DNA of 64,000 nucleotides from Gemmobacter aquarius (GTDB lineage: Bacteria; Pseudomonadota; Alphaproteobacteria; Rhodobacterales; Rhodobacteraceae), in the NCBI RefSeq assembly GCF_003060865.1, contig NZ_CP028919.1:62001-126000 (forward strand). The letters are read 5' to 3'. A program made the translations under genes and the position numbers. Every line of letters begins with the position of its first letter. Position 1 is the stretch's first letter. This document shows, piece by piece, positions 53,473 to 63,579 of the stretch. Under the pieces are notes generated by a model. It was not told where the DNA came from. It saw only the letters and a program-made list of their open reading frames with translations, and ran no database searches.

Positions 53473-54426
53473 TTAACTAAGAGTGGTTGAACGATTGGTT
53501 TGGTACCAACGGTAGGTCTTTTTCAATCCCTCGGGCAATGTGAGGTTAGCGATCCAACCCAGCCTAGATAGCTGGGCAACATCCATCAGTTTACGAGGCG
53601 CTCCATCAGGCTTGGAACGATCATAGACGATGCGCCCATTAAACCCAGTTACGTTTGCCATTTGCTCAGCAAGTTCGGCGATAGACACATCGATGCCTGA
53701 ACCGACATTTATATGGCTTAGCATCGGCTGAGTGTTTGCTGTGTAGGCCGCGCGGTCCAGGTTCATCACGAACAGGCTCGCATCCGCCATGTCGTCGACA
53801 TGGAGGAACTCGCGCCGTGGTTTGCCGCTTCCCCAAACTACGACTTCTCCCTTTTCGTCATGCACCGCCTCATGGAAACGCCGCATCATGGCGGGGATGA
53901 CGTGGCTATTCTCAGGATGAAAGTTGTCGCCCGGCCCATAGAGGTTCGTTGGCATAATTGACCGATAGTCCGTGCCGTACTGTCGGTTGTAGCTCTCGCA
54001 AAGCTTGATGCCGGCAATCTTGGCTATCGCATAGGGTTCGTTCGTCGGTTCCAACAGACCTGTTAAGAGTTCGCTCTCTGCCATCGGCTGTATAGCCTCC
54101 CGTGGGTAGATGCAGGACGAGCCTAAGAATAGGAGACGTTCCACCCCTGCGCGGAATGCCTGATGAATCACGTTGGTCTGGATCATCAGGTTTTCGTAGA
54201 TGAATTCTGCTGGATAAGTGTTGTTGGCGTGGATGCCTCCGACTTTAGCTGCGGCGAGGATCACAGCATCCGGGCGCTCCCCTTGCATGAAACTTGCAAC
54301 GGCGGCCTGATCGGCTAGATCAAGTTCAGCATGGGTGCGAGTGATGGTCTCGACGCCCTGCTCCGTGAGACGGCGGAGAATGGCGCTTCCGACCATTCCG
54401 CGGTGCCCGGCAACATAAATGCGCAT
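53473..54426 (-). CDS. fcl: GDP-L-fucose synthase
   Basis: 317 residues. N-terminal [14 protein letters not shown] (NADP site), the conserved [16 protein letters not shown], the active site [20 protein letters not shown] with Tyr-x3-Lys, and [20 protein letters not shown]. It epimerises and reduces GDP-4-keto-6-deoxymannose to GDP-L-fucose. It lies 3 bases after gmd, which makes its substrate. Confidence 0.95.
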   Translation of the reverse strand: MRIYVAGHRGMVGSAILRRLTEQGVETITRTHAELDLADQAAVASFMQGERPDAVILAAAKVGGIHANNTYPAEFIYENLMIQTNVIHQAFRAGVERLLFLGSSCIYPREAIQPMAESELLTGLLEPTNEPYAIAKIAGIKLCESYNRQYGTDYRSIMPTNLYGPGDNFHPENSHVIPAMMRRFHEAVHDEKGEVVVWGSGKPRREFLHVDDMADASLFVMNLDRAAYTANTQPMLSHINVGSGIDVSIAELAEQMANVTGFNGRIVYDRSKPDGAPRKLMDVAQLSRLGWIANLTLPEGLKKTYRWYQTNRSTTLS

Positions 54427-54429
54427 AGG

Positions 54430-55548
54430 TTATCCCTCCAGCGCGACGGGCAATTCCAGCCCGTGCTCTCGTAACAGCCGGTGCCGGCGAGCAGTTTTAA
54501 GGTCGGCGGCGACCATTTCGGCGCACATTTCCTGCGCGGTGACTTCAGGTACCCAGCCGAGCGTCTCACGTGCTTTGGTAGGATCGCCTAGCAACGTTTC
54601 TACCTCTGCTGGGCGGAAGTAGCGCGGGTCGATCCGCATGACGACTTGGTCGAGCTTGACCTCGGGCGCAATATCAGAGGTCACCGCCTCAACCACGGCG
54701 ACCTCGTCAACGCCCGAGCGTTCGAAGCGTAGCTGAAGGCCCAATTCTGCAGCTGTCCATCGGATAAAGTCGCGAACGGAATGTTGCACGCCCGTGGCGA
54801 TGACAAAATCGTCGGGTGCCTCCTGTTGCAGCATCATCCACTGCATTCGGACGTAGTCCTTGGCATGGCCCCAATCCCGAAGCGCGTCAATGTTGCCCAT
54901 ATAAAGGCAATCCTCGAGCCCCTGCGCGATGTTTGCCATGCCGCGCGTGATCTTGCGCGTCACGAAGGTCTCGCCCCGGCGCGGGCTCTCGTGGTTGAAG
55001 AGGATGCCGTTGCAGGCATAAAGCCCGTAGGCCTCGCGGTAGTTCACCGTGATCCAGTAGGCGTACATCTTCGCGACGGCATAGGGGCTGCGCGGGTGGA
55101 ACGGTGTCGTCTCGCGCTGCGGCGTCTCTTGCACGAGGCCGTAAAGCTCGGATGTGCTGGCCTGATAGAAGCGCGTCTTCTTCTCCAGCCCAAGAAAGCG
55201 GATCGCCTCGAGCAGCCGTAGCGTGCCCATCGCATCGACATCCGCGGTGTATTCCGGCGCCTCGAAACTCACCGCCACATGGCTCTGTGCGCCAAGGTTA
55301 TAGACCTCGTCCGGCTCCACCTCGCGCAGGATCCGCGTCAGGTTCGAGCTGTCCGTCAGGTCGCCGTAATGCAGCTTGAAGCGGGCACCCGGCTTATGGA
55401 CATCCTCGAAGATGTGGTCGATCCGCCCCGTGTTAAAAAGAGACGACCGGCGCTTGATGCCGTGCACCTCGTAGCCCTTGGCCAAGAGCAACTCGGCGAG
55501 ATATGATCCGTCCTGCCCTGTGATGCCGGTGATGAGTGCGCGCTTCAT
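54430..55548 (-). CDS. gmd: GDP-mannose 4,6-dehydratase
   Basis: 372 residues. [20 protein letters not shown] is the NADP site, then [17 protein letters not shown], the catalytic STSELYG and [20 protein letters not shown]. Substrate-contact [17 protein letters not shown] is present. First step toward GDP-fucose. The start overlaps the WcaI-like stop by 4 bases. Confidence 0.96.
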   Translation of the reverse strand: MKRALITGITGQDGSYLAELLLAKGYEVHGIKRRSSLFNTGRIDHIFEDVHKPGARFKLHYGDLTDSSNLTRILREVEPDEVYNLGAQSHVAVSFEAPEYTADVDAMGTLRLLEAIRFLGLEKKTRFYQASTSELYGLVQETPQRETTPFHPRSPYAVAKMYAYWITVNYREAYGLYACNGILFNHESPRRGETFVTRKITRGMANIAQGLEDCLYMGNIDALRDWGHAKDYVRMQWMMLQQEAPDDFVIATGVQHSVRDFIRWTAAELGLQLRFERSGVDEVAVVEAVTSDIAPEVKLDQVVMRIDPRYFRPAEVETLLGDPTKARETLGWVPEVTAQEMCAEMVAADLKTARRHRLLREHGLELPVALEG

Positions 55549-56813
55549 GCGGTCTTCTGGCCTCTTTCTTGCGGTGTGGCTTTGACGAGGCTTCTCAGGT
55601 CATCCTGTAGGCCCGACAGTGTATTCGAAATGTCCCAGCGCTCAATCGCTCTGGCTCGTGCGGTTTTGCCAAGCGTGTCCATCCGGGAGGGGTCGTCGAC
55701 GAGACCAGTGATGGCTTGAGCGAGTGCTACTGCGTCTCCCGGAGGGACGACCGCCCCTGCACCTTGGACTTCGTCCCAGATGCCGGTGTGAGGCATCGCG
55801 GTCGCGACAATGGGGCGACCGGAGGCGAGCATATTGATGAGTTTCGACGGCAAGACGAGGTCCGCCGCGTCCACCATCTGCGGAAGCACGTGGACCGATG
55901 CCATGCCGAGGAGGTCAGAGAGCCGATCATAGGGCTGCAGCGGGATGAAGATTACGTTGGAAAGCCCCGACGCCAATCGTTCAAGATCGGGGCGAAGCGG
56001 GCCGTCGCCCGCAATGACGAAGACGATATCTTTCCGATCCCGCAGCGCCTCCGCCGCGCGGACAATCGCTTCTAGACCCTGCTTCTTCCCGAGGTTGCCC
56101 GAGTAGAGGACAACCTTCTTTTCCGTCAGCCCGAGTTCGGCCTTAAGCGAGGACGGTCGGTCAAGCGGCTTGATCGCCTCGAGATCGGACCAGTTCCTGA
56201 ACTCCACCGTTTCGTGCTGCGGGACGCCCTTTTCGATCAGTCGTTTCCGCATTTGGGGAGAGATTGTGCTCACGCGGTCGAAGAAGCGCATACTCCACCG
56301 TTCAAATCTAACGGCCACTCGGCCGATAAGGGTCTTCGAAGAAATAAGCCCGGTCGCGAAGGCGGCCTCGACTTCGAAGTCCTGAACATGCAGCCACGCC
56401 TTTGCACCCGACAGCCGCGCAGCAAGCGCGCCAATCGGTGCTGCCACCAGAGACGGAGCCACGACAAACACGACATCGTATTTGCCCCGAAACGCCTTCG
56501 ACAGAAGGACAGGCAAAGAAGAGATTGCGAAGGATGCGTGGTGCAAAATTCGTTTCACACCGGACGGATTGCCGGGAATATAGATCGGGCAGTGCGTGAC
56601 GTCCACGCCGCCCACGCGCTCTTTTAACCAGCGCAAACCGCCCCAACCCTCATGTGCGCGCCACTCGGGAAAATAGGGGTGTGCCGTCACGACCTCCACG
56701 GTGTGGCCCTGTTTGGCCAAAAATTCAGCCATGCCTGAAGAGTAGACGGCAATCGAGATGATTTCCGGCGAGTAGTTGATACCCACCAGAAGAATACGCA
56801 GCGGTCGCTCCAT
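55545..56813 (-). CDS. Glycosyltransferase family 4, WcaI-like
   Basis: 422 residues from the ATG at 56813 (GAGGACG upstream; the frame is open to 56855). GT-B fold: [20 protein letters not shown] at the N-terminus, [20 protein letters not shown] at the domain junction, and [20 protein letters not shown] in the donor site. It resembles colanic-acid WcaI fucosyltransferases. It precedes gmd and fcl in the same operon, in keeping with use of GDP-fucose. Confidence 0.85.
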   Translation of the reverse strand: MERPLRILLVGINYSPEIISIAVYSSGMAEFLAKQGHTVEVVTAHPYFPEWRAHEGWGGLRWLKERVGGVDVTHCPIYIPGNPSGVKRILHHASFAISSLPVLLSKAFRGKYDVVFVVAPSLVAAPIGALAARLSGAKAWLHVQDFEVEAAFATGLISSKTLIGRVAVRFERWSMRFFDRVSTISPQMRKRLIEKGVPQHETVEFRNWSDLEAIKPLDRPSSLKAELGLTEKKVVLYSGNLGKKQGLEAIVRAAEALRDRKDIVFVIAGDGPLRPDLERLASGLSNVIFIPLQPYDRLSDLLGMASVHVLPQMVDAADLVLPSKLINMLASGRPIVATAMPHTGIWDEVQGAGAVVPPGDAVALAQAITGLVDDPSRMDTLGKTARARAIERWDISNTLSGLQDDLRSLVKATPQERGQKTA

Positions 56814-56983
56814 CAGACGTCGTCCTCTGAGCGTCGGCGCCAAGGAAATTTGCAAAGGGGTTCGGAGGGCGATGACATCAGGCGTTCCAGGTTATTGTTG
56901 ATAACTGCGGTAGTCAAAACGCCATTAAATCAGCCCAAACCCCCGATAACACCCAAGCCCGCCACGTCTTCTTCCCTGCGCCA

Positions 56984-57709
56984 TCACACACCGCGCCCAG
57001 CCAGGACGACAGGCACTGTGTTCAGAACGGTCCGCAGGTCGTGTCCGAGGGAGCATTCTTCAAGATACCGCTCGTCATAGCGCGCACGCTCTCTAAAGCT
57101 GGACCGATTTCGCGCCGAGATTTGCCATGGGCCGGTCACGCCTGGGCGCAAGGCGTAATAAGCAGAGCCGGGATAGATCATCTTCTGGTCGACCATCATC
57201 GGACGCGGGCCGACGAGGCTCATGTCGCCCACGAGGACGTTCCAGAACTGCGGGAGCTCGTCGAATGACGTCTTGCGGAGAAGTTTGCCGACGCGGGTGA
57301 TGCGGGGGTCTTTTTCGAGCTTTTGCTTTTCGTCCCATTCGGCGCGGATCGCAGGGTCGGCTGACAGGTACTGGTCCAATACATCGTCTGCGCCAACCAC
57401 CATCGAGCGGATCTTCCACATCCGGAAAGTCCGACCGCCGCGACCAACGCGGCTTTGACCGTAGAAGGGGTTCCCACCATCCATGATCACGAGAGCGGCC
57501 AGCAACGCTATCAGCGGAATCCAGACCGGCGCAGCAAGCAGAACGAGGGTTATGTCGAAGGACCGCTTTCCGTGGCGACGGTAAAACGTGTTCTGCGAGG
57601 TCGCCCCGACGTCAACGAACGTCTCTGCAGTCGGTACAATTGCAAGTCGTTCAGCCTCGCTAAACCCTAATTTATCTTCAATCCGTCCACGTTCAAATGT
57701 CATTTCCAT
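56984..57709 (-). CDS. Undecaprenyl-phosphate sugar-1-phosphate transferase (ExoY/WcaJ type)
   Basis: 241 residues from the ATG at 57709; other ATG/TTG starts lie within 33 bases. One membrane segment (DITLVLLAAPVWIPLIALLA) is followed by the catalytic domain of the bacterial sugar-transferase family: FYGQSRVGRGGRTFRMWKIR, TRVGKLLRKTSFDELPQFWN, LVGPRPMM, LRPGVTGPWQISAR. It starts EPS repeat-unit assembly on the lipid carrier. First gene of the minus-strand operon. Confidence 0.92.
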   Translation of the reverse strand: MEMTFERGRIEDKLGFSEAERLAIVPTAETFVDVGATSQNTFYRRHGKRSFDITLVLLAAPVWIPLIALLAALVIMDGGNPFYGQSRVGRGGRTFRMWKIRSMVVGADDVLDQYLSADPAIRAEWDEKQKLEKDPRITRVGKLLRKTSFDELPQFWNVLVGDMSLVGPRPMMVDQKMIYPGSAYYALRPGVTGPWQISARNRSSFRERARYDERYLEECSLGHDLRTVLNTVPVVLAGRGV

Positions 57710-57820
57710 TCCAACATCTATCACTGGAAAACGCCGGGTCAAACGACCGCTACCGATAAAATATCTGTCAGTCCCAGTGACGGCAGACGCAGATTGGCGC
57801 CTGCCGTTGGTAAGCGCGTC

Positions 57821-58258
57821 TTATGCCGGGCTTCCGGACGCTTCTGCGACTGCTTCGAGGTCGATCGTATCGCCGGCGGCCACAGTTGTTGCGGCTGCGA
57901 TAGCTGCTGCTGCCAGAGCGCTGAAGCCGTTGGCCGTCGCAATTCCGGCAGCCGAAGCGAGTGCAAACCCTGCCGCGACGTCCGGGAACGTCCCTGCGTT
58001 GTAGGCAGCGGCGATTGCCGAAACGACTGAAGCGAGGATCAAGGCCGGATCGGTTCCCGGGTTGGATGCAACCAACTGGTCGATCAGCGCCTGTACCGCC
58101 ACGTCACACGCTGCTGCAGAGGTGCAGCTGTCGGCTGTAGCACCAAGCGCCGCCTGCGGCACCGCAACGGCGACCTGCGCCGTCGCGGGCGCGACCACGG
58201 AAAAACCGAGCGCCGCCGCAAAAGTGACACATGAAAGCTGCTTGATAATCAAATTCAT
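57821..58258 (-). CDS. Small secreted alanine-rich protein
   Basis: 145 residues from the ATG at 58258; the frame is open upstream but has no signal before this point. The signal peptide ends APATAQ. The mature part is Ala/Val/Thr-rich with two cysteines close together (DSCTSAAACDVAV), then ALILASVVSAIAAAYNAGTF and a hydrophobic C-terminal half. It sits between the divergent arms of the EPS locus. Function unknown; possibly a surface or matrix protein. Confidence 0.65.
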   Translation of the reverse strand: MNLIIKQLSCVTFAAALGFSVVAPATAQVAVAVPQAALGATADSCTSAAACDVAVQALIDQLVASNPGTDPALILASVVSAIAAAYNAGTFPDVAAGFALASAAGIATANGFSALAAAAIAAATTVAAGDTIDLEAVAEASGSPA

Positions 58259-58424
58259 CGGTCTCACCGCAAATCTCCAACAATCAAGTTGATAGTTAGC
58301 ATGGAAGTTTGGTTTACGTAAAGCACCAAGGCAACGATCCTTCAGCTTTTGGTAACACTCCATGCGTTTACGCATGGGGCACTTGTGCTGGCGCTGCGGG
58401 TAGAAACGAAATGTTGCTGATACG

Positions 58425-59093
58425 ATGAAACGAGGCCGAAACTTCGCACGAACCGGGCTTATGTCCGTATCGTTGTTTGTGATTTTCTTCTTTGCGCTGC
58501 GGACCTTTGTGGCCGAATACGGTGCTGTGCTGGTTGTATCGGGCACCACGCGCGACATGGTTGCGACCTTGGCGGAACAAAGCGGTCAATTGCCGCAGCC
58601 CGCAAGCGCACGCTCGATGCGGGACCTGATGTCGGCCTGCGGAAAGGCACTGACCCTTGTGCCCATCGTGAAGGCGGATTCGGGGCTGGCCGCTCAAGTT
58701 TCAATCAAATGTGAATCGATCGCGCGGGAAATTTTGGCGCGTGCGCCGTCGAATGCACGTGCCCGGGCGGTCGACGTTCTTACGGCAGACCGAATCGATG
58801 CGGTCCAATTGGGCATCGCGCAGGCTGCGGCGCCGTTCGAACCCTGGCCCCTGAACATTCGCCTGCAGGCCATCGCGAGGGCCGAATCGGTGTCGCCGGA
58901 AGTCTTGGCGGTGGCGGAAGGGGATTTTCAAAGGGCGCTGATGTCGGAGTGGGGGAAGGAAGAGGTTGCGCGCATCTATCAGACCCGTGATGCGTTGCGG
59001 CAATCCATCACTCTGGCGGCCGAGAAGGCGGGGCCGAAAGACCAGAAAGCCTTTGTCGACCTGTTGCGCCGAAACCTGAGGGATGCGGGCTGA
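58425..59093 (+). CDS. Membrane-anchored protein of the EPS locus, unknown function
   Basis: 222 residues. One N-terminal membrane segment (GLMSVSLFVIFFFALRTFVA), then a helical periplasmic part rich in Ala/Arg (EILARAPSNARARAVDVLTA) that may form TPR-like hairpins. Its TGATG stop/start overlap with the O-antigen-ligase-like gene couples the two; it may be an accessory factor for polymer export or ligation. Confidence 0.65.
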   Translation: MKRGRNFARTGLMSVSLFVIFFFALRTFVAEYGAVLVVSGTTRDMVATLAEQSGQLPQPASARSMRDLMSACGKALTLVPIVKADSGLAAQVSIKCESIAREILARAPSNARARAVDVLTADRIDAVQLGIAQAAAPFEPWPLNIRLQAIARAESVSPEVLAVAEGDFQRALMSEWGKEEVARIYQTRDALRQSITLAAEKAGPKDQKAFVDLLRRNLRDAG

Positions 59094-60562
59094 TGGCGGC
59101 GCAGGACATACAGCGCAATCGGATCAGCAGGATGCACGACGGGCTTGCCTTCGTGGTGGCGGTTCTGGTGCCATTGACGTCGCTACCGCTCGCGTCGAAC
59201 AGGGCGACGTGGTGGCTGTTGTGGACCGCAGTGCTTGCCGCGATCGCCTTGATCTACGTATTTCGCTTCGGGGTGGTGGATCTGGCTTACCGGGTGCGCG
59301 CGCTGGATCACAAGGTTTTGGTCGGGTTCACAATGGTTCTGCCGCTGTGGGCGCTGGTTCAGACCGTGCCTGTCGTCGGGATGCTGCCGACGGGCTGGCT
59401 GTTGGCGGCACCCGAGGCGGGCAAGATGGGCGGGGCGACGCTGTCGGTCCAGCCGCAGGTCGCTGTGTCGGGCGTATTGCGCTTTGCCGGTTACATCTTG
59501 CTTGCCTGTCTGGTGCTGGAGGTCGCATCGCGGCGGGATCGGGTGCTGCGGGTTGCACAGATCGTCTATGCCGGCATCTGCCTTCAGGCGGTCTGGGCCG
59601 TTGTGGCGTTGAAGGTTCTGGACGATTTTTCGTTTTGGGGAGTGAAGGTCGCCTATCTTGGAAGCGCGACCGGCACTTTCGTGAACCGCAATTCGCTGGC
59701 CACGTTTCTGGGCTTCGGGCTTGTGCTAGGGCTGGGAATTGTGGCCGAGCGGGCAAGGCGGAATTCGATACGCGCCACCCGGCGCGACACGGTCATCGGG
59801 CGTCTGGGCTATGGCGATCTGATCGTCTTGATCGGGATGGTCTTTCTGATGATCGGCCTGATCTACACGCAATCACGCCTGGGTCTGGTGTCGAGTCTTT
59901 GCGGGGCTGGCGTGACGCTGATGCTGGTGCGCGCGCAATCAGGAGTGGCGGCGGGGCGGGTCCTGGTCGAAATGGTCGTCGTCGGGCTGGCGGCCATCGT
60001 GGCGGTGGCGCTGGTGGCTGCAGGTCAGGGTGTTGCGGAGCGGATGCTGTTTCTTGGCAACGAGGCGGTGAACCGCTTGGCGATCTATCAGCAGACGCTG
60101 GGTATGATCGAGATGCGCCCCTGGACCGGGTATGGAATGGATGCGTTCGGCGCCGCCTTCGAGGCGTTCAGGGGCCCTCCCCTATTGGCGCCGGTCACCT
60201 ATGATCTGGCACATAATTCTTACCTGATGCTTTGGGCCGAGTTCGGGGTGGTCTTCGGGTCGGTACCCATCCTTGCGCTGATTGCTGTCGCGATCTTGCT
60301 GTGGCGGCGGATGCGATCGGAAGACGGGTTTTCAGGCATGGCCGCGGCGGGGCTTGGGGCGTTGGTCTTGGGGGCGGTGCATTCGCTTGGCGATTTCAGT
60401 CTGGAAATACCTGCGAATGTCTACGTGCTGATGTGCATTCTGGGGCTGGGACTTGGCCACCAATCCCAACGGCGCGGCAAAGCGAAGCGGACGTTCGAGC
60501 CTGCGGAGCGGGCAAGCGACGCCCCCGCGCCGCTGCCGATCAAGCGGAGGTCGGGGACATGA
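59093..60562 (+). CDS. O-antigen ligase-family membrane protein
   Basis: 489 residues, 11-12 hydrophobic segments. The Wzy_C-type signature lies around residues 190-370: ATGTFVNRNSLATFLGFGLV, MIGLIYTQSRLGLVSSLCGA, and WTGYGMDAFGAAF before the catalytic-loop His in DLAHNSYLMLWAEFG. Both a second polymerase and a ligase are possible, since another polymerase-like gene lies at 51292. C-terminal tail cytoplasmic and basic. Confidence 0.82.
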   Translation: MAAQDIQRNRISRMHDGLAFVVAVLVPLTSLPLASNRATWWLLWTAVLAAIALIYVFRFGVVDLAYRVRALDHKVLVGFTMVLPLWALVQTVPVVGMLPTGWLLAAPEAGKMGGATLSVQPQVAVSGVLRFAGYILLACLVLEVASRRDRVLRVAQIVYAGICLQAVWAVVALKVLDDFSFWGVKVAYLGSATGTFVNRNSLATFLGFGLVLGLGIVAERARRNSIRATRRDTVIGRLGYGDLIVLIGMVFLMIGLIYTQSRLGLVSSLCGAGVTLMLVRAQSGVAAGRVLVEMVVVGLAAIVAVALVAAGQGVAERMLFLGNEAVNRLAIYQQTLGMIEMRPWTGYGMDAFGAAFEAFRGPPLLAPVTYDLAHNSYLMLWAEFGVVFGSVPILALIAVAILLWRRMRSEDGFSGMAAAGLGALVLGAVHSLGDFSLEIPANVYVLMCILGLGLGHQSQRRGKAKRTFEPAERASDAPAPLPIKRRSGT

Positions 60563-61350
60563 TCGCCGGTCTGGGGTTTCTTGACCGGTTCCGGCGCAAA
60601 CCGGCACACGATTCGGTGCGGATCGTCGATCTTGGGCGAATGGAACAGCCCGTCTATGCGATCGGGGACGTTCACGGCTGCCGGGCTTTGCTGGCGCTGG
60701 CGCTGGACGCGATCAGGCAGGATGCGGATGTGCTCGGGAAGGCGCCGAAGATCATCCTTTTGGGAGATGTCATCGACCGGGGCGAGGACAGTGCAGGTGT
60801 GCTGGACGATCTGACCCGCGTTTCGAGGGAAAAGATGCCGACGGTCGTGCTTGGGAACCACGAGCGGATGATGCTGTCGTTCCTGCGAGATCCGCTGAAG
60901 GCATGGGATTGGTTGCAACAAGGCGGGTTCGAAACGCTGCGCTCCTATGGGCTTGTGTTGTCACCGACGGAAAAGCCCAATGCGCGGCGGTTGATGCAGA
61001 TGTTGCAGGCGCATATCCCCGACCATCATATCGACTGGTTGCAAGGTCTGGCCCACGGATACCGGCTGCAGGTGAACGCGAAGACCTATGTCCTGACCCA
61101 TGCCGGTCTGGATGCTGCGCGCCCGGTCGAGGCGCAGAGCGAGGCTGCGGTCTTGTGGGGACACAACGTATCGCCCGAATATCCCGGCCTCTGCATGGTG
61201 CAGGGCCATATCGTCGTTGATCGGCCGTTGTTATCGGACTGTCTCATTCGCATCGACACCGGCGCCCATGTCAGCGGCCGCCTTTCTGTCTTAAGATTGT
61301 CGGACGGCCGACCACCATCGGTTATGTCATTCGGCGGCAAGACGCTTTAA
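60559..61350 (+). CDS. PPP-type metallophosphatase
   Basis: 263 residues from the ATG overlapping the ligase stop. All metal-binding motifs of the serine/threonine phosphatase family are present: YAIGDVHGCR, LLGDVIDRGEDS, VLGNHERMM, then LTHAGLD and VQGHIV. It may act on phosphotyrosine of the neighbouring kinase, replacing a Wzb-type phosphatase, or on another EPS regulator; this is inferred from context. In lambda-type members the same motifs occur with dual specificity. Confidence 0.88.
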   Translation: MIAGLGFLDRFRRKPAHDSVRIVDLGRMEQPVYAIGDVHGCRALLALALDAIRQDADVLGKAPKIILLGDVIDRGEDSAGVLDDLTRVSREKMPTVVLGNHERMMLSFLRDPLKAWDWLQQGGFETLRSYGLVLSPTEKPNARRLMQMLQAHIPDHHIDWLQGLAHGYRLQVNAKTYVLTHAGLDAARPVEAQSEAAVLWGHNVSPEYPGLCMVQGHIVVDRPLLSDCLIRIDTGAHVSGRLSVLRLSDGRPPSVMSFGGKTL

Positions 61351-61392
61351 GTCGTTGAGAGTACCCGTCGTTTTGTTAAGGGAATAGCTGCT

Positions 61393-63573
61393 TTGGATAA
61401 CGCCGAACTTGACCTGAACACTGTCATTGGCATCTTGCGGAGGCAAAGACGGGCCGTTGTCGCAACGGTGGCCGTGGTTCTGGGCCTTGCGATTGCCTAT
61501 CTTCTTGTGGCGACACCGATCTATCGTGCCGGTGTGCTTATCCAGGTCGACGGGCGGTCTTCGAACCTGCTCGATCCATCGTCGACGGGGCAGGAGCAAA
61601 GTGCGATCCTGAACTCGCGCGTGGATAGCGAGGTTGAAATTCTGCGGTCGGAGGCGACGGCGCTGGCCGTGGTGCAATCTGCCAAGCTGGTACAGGATGC
61701 GGAATTCGGGCCGCAACTGGGTTGGCTGCAAAAGCTCGGCATAGCGCTCGGCGCGGAATTCGACGGAAATTCGGTGCGCAGGCTTTTGGGGCTGGCGCCT
61801 GTGCTCGTTGCGGATCAGGAAAATCTGGTCAATTCGACCCTGCTGAAATTGCAGGGTGCGGTCGAAGCCCGACGGCGGGGTCTGACCTATCTGATCGAGA
61901 TTTCGGTTTCGTCGGAATCGCCCAAGCGCGCGGCGGAAATCGCCAACGCCTATGCTGCGGTCTATATCGAGCGGCAGGTCGGTGCGAAAACACAGGCCAC
62001 GATTTCCGCGCGCGATGTTTTGCGCAGACAGATCACGACAGCGCAGGACCAGCTGGCGAAATCGGAGACGGCGATCAACGATTTCATCGAAGCCAATCTG
62101 TCGCGGCTGGAAAGCGAAACGAACGATCCGGCGATCGGGGCGCTGCGGACGCGGTTGAACGAGGCAAAATCGCTTCAGGAAGACCGCAAGGCAAAGGTCG
62201 CTCTGGCTGATACCGCCCTGAATACGGGCGACTGGGCAGCGGTGGCCCAATCGCTGGGAGATGAGGCGATCAGTGCCTTGGCGCGCCAACGCAGCGAACT
62301 GGAATCGCGGTTGCGGCAGGCCGAGGCTGGGAGCGACGAAGCGATAAACCTGCGGGACGAGCTCGCCTCGCTCGACAACGAGTTGCAGACCCAGTCGAGT
62401 GCGAGCCTTCTGGTGATGCAGGAAGAGATGAAGTCCCTGACCCAGCGTGAGTCCGAGGCGCGGGACCAGTTGCGGAACGTGTTGCTGGAATCGGATGTAT
62501 CGGCCGAGATGCTGGCCGATCTGTTCAACCTGCAACAAAGTGCGACGGTCGCACGCAGCCAATACCAGACGCTGCTTGCGCGGGAACAGGATCTGGGTGC
62601 GCTGGCGAACCTGCAGATCGCCGATGCGCGCGTGGTTTCGGAAGCGCTGCCGCCGATTTCGGCAGCTTTCCCCAACAAGAGGCTAATCGGCGCGCTGGCG
62701 CTTGTCGGCGGGCTTGGACTGGGCGTGATGCTGGCGTTCCTGCGGGAGTTCTATGTAGGGGGAATCGTCGCGGCGAGCCAGTTGAGCAATATCATGCAAG
62801 CGCCAGTTCCGGTGACGTTCGGATTGCTCGATCAGGTGAAGGGCGGGGTCGACCCGGCCGATGTGGTTCTGACGGCACCGATGTCGCTTTACGCCGAGAA
62901 TTTCCGAAAACTGCGCGCGGCCATCGATATCGGGCTGACGATGGATCGCGACACTCCGGTGAATATTGCACAGAGCGGTCGGGTGGTGCTGGTCTGCTCG
63001 GCCTTGCAGGCCGAAGGTAAATCGACCACGGCCATTGCGCTTGCGCGGACTTATGCGCTGGCGGGGATCAAGACGCTCTTGATCGATGCCGATATGCGGA
63101 AACCGACGGTGGGCAAGCGTCTGGGCCTGCCGGTCGAAGCGGGTCTGATCAATTTCGTGTCGAGCGGTGATGGAGACATGACGCAGCTGAACCCCCGGCG
63201 AGATTCACAGTCGCCGCTGGTGGTGATTACTGCTGGAGAGCGTAGTTCCAAACCGACCGACCAGCTGCTGAACGGTGGAGCGTTCCAGAGCGTGATCGAC
63301 GCAGCGCGAGAACGTTTCGATATCATCGTGCTCGACAGCCCGCCGATCCTGCCGGTTGTCGATACCCGTTATCTGGCCCGTTACGCCGATGCCATCGTGC
63401 AGGTGGTGCGCTATGCCACGACGACCCAAGGCGAAGTGCGCGAAGCAGCCACGCAGATACGCGAGCATCAACGTAGCAACACCCATTACATCGGGGTGCT
63501 CAACCTCGAGCAGATGGCGGATTCTCGCTACGGCTATTACAGCAACTATGGCTATTACGGCGAAGAGAGCTGA
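61393..63573 (+). CDS. Polysaccharide co-polymerase / tyrosine autokinase (Wzc-like)
   Basis: 726 residues from a TTG (AAGGGAATAG upstream). Wzz domain with the first membrane segment VVATVAVVLGLAIAYLLVAT, a long periplasmic coiled coil (~160-400), the GNVR-like part and the second membrane segment near 435. The BY-kinase domain has Walker A CSALQAEGKSTTA (Lys543), Walker A' LLIDADMRKPTVGKRLG and Walker B IIVLDSPPI. The C-terminus ends in a tyrosine cluster (SRYGYYSNYGYYGEES). It controls chain length and export by cyclic phosphorylation. Confidence 0.92.
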   Translation: MDNAELDLNTVIGILRRQRRAVVATVAVVLGLAIAYLLVATPIYRAGVLIQVDGRSSNLLDPSSTGQEQSAILNSRVDSEVEILRSEATALAVVQSAKLVQDAEFGPQLGWLQKLGIALGAEFDGNSVRRLLGLAPVLVADQENLVNSTLLKLQGAVEARRRGLTYLIEISVSSESPKRAAEIANAYAAVYIERQVGAKTQATISARDVLRRQITTAQDQLAKSETAINDFIEANLSRLESETNDPAIGALRTRLNEAKSLQEDRKAKVALADTALNTGDWAAVAQSLGDEAISALARQRSELESRLRQAEAGSDEAINLRDELASLDNELQTQSSASLLVMQEEMKSLTQRESEARDQLRNVLLESDVSAEMLADLFNLQQSATVARSQYQTLLAREQDLGALANLQIADARVVSEALPPISAAFPNKRLIGALALVGGLGLGVMLAFLREFYVGGIVAASQLSNIMQAPVPVTFGLLDQVKGGVDPADVVLTAPMSLYAENFRKLRAAIDIGLTMDRDTPVNIAQSGRVVLVCSALQAEGKSTTAIALARTYALAGIKTLLIDADMRKPTVGKRLGLPVEAGLINFVSSGDGDMTQLNPRRDSQSPLVVITAGERSSKPTDQLLNGGAFQSVIDAARERFDIIVLDSPPILPVVDTRYLARYADAIVQVVRYATTTQGEVREAATQIREHQRSNTHYIGVLNLEQMADSRYGYYSNYGYYGEES

Positions 63574-63579
63574 CCGCGA

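Noticed and set aside
61327..62562. 411-codon minus-strand open frame
   Set aside because: Antisense of the Wzc-like gene, Arg/Gln-rich noise.
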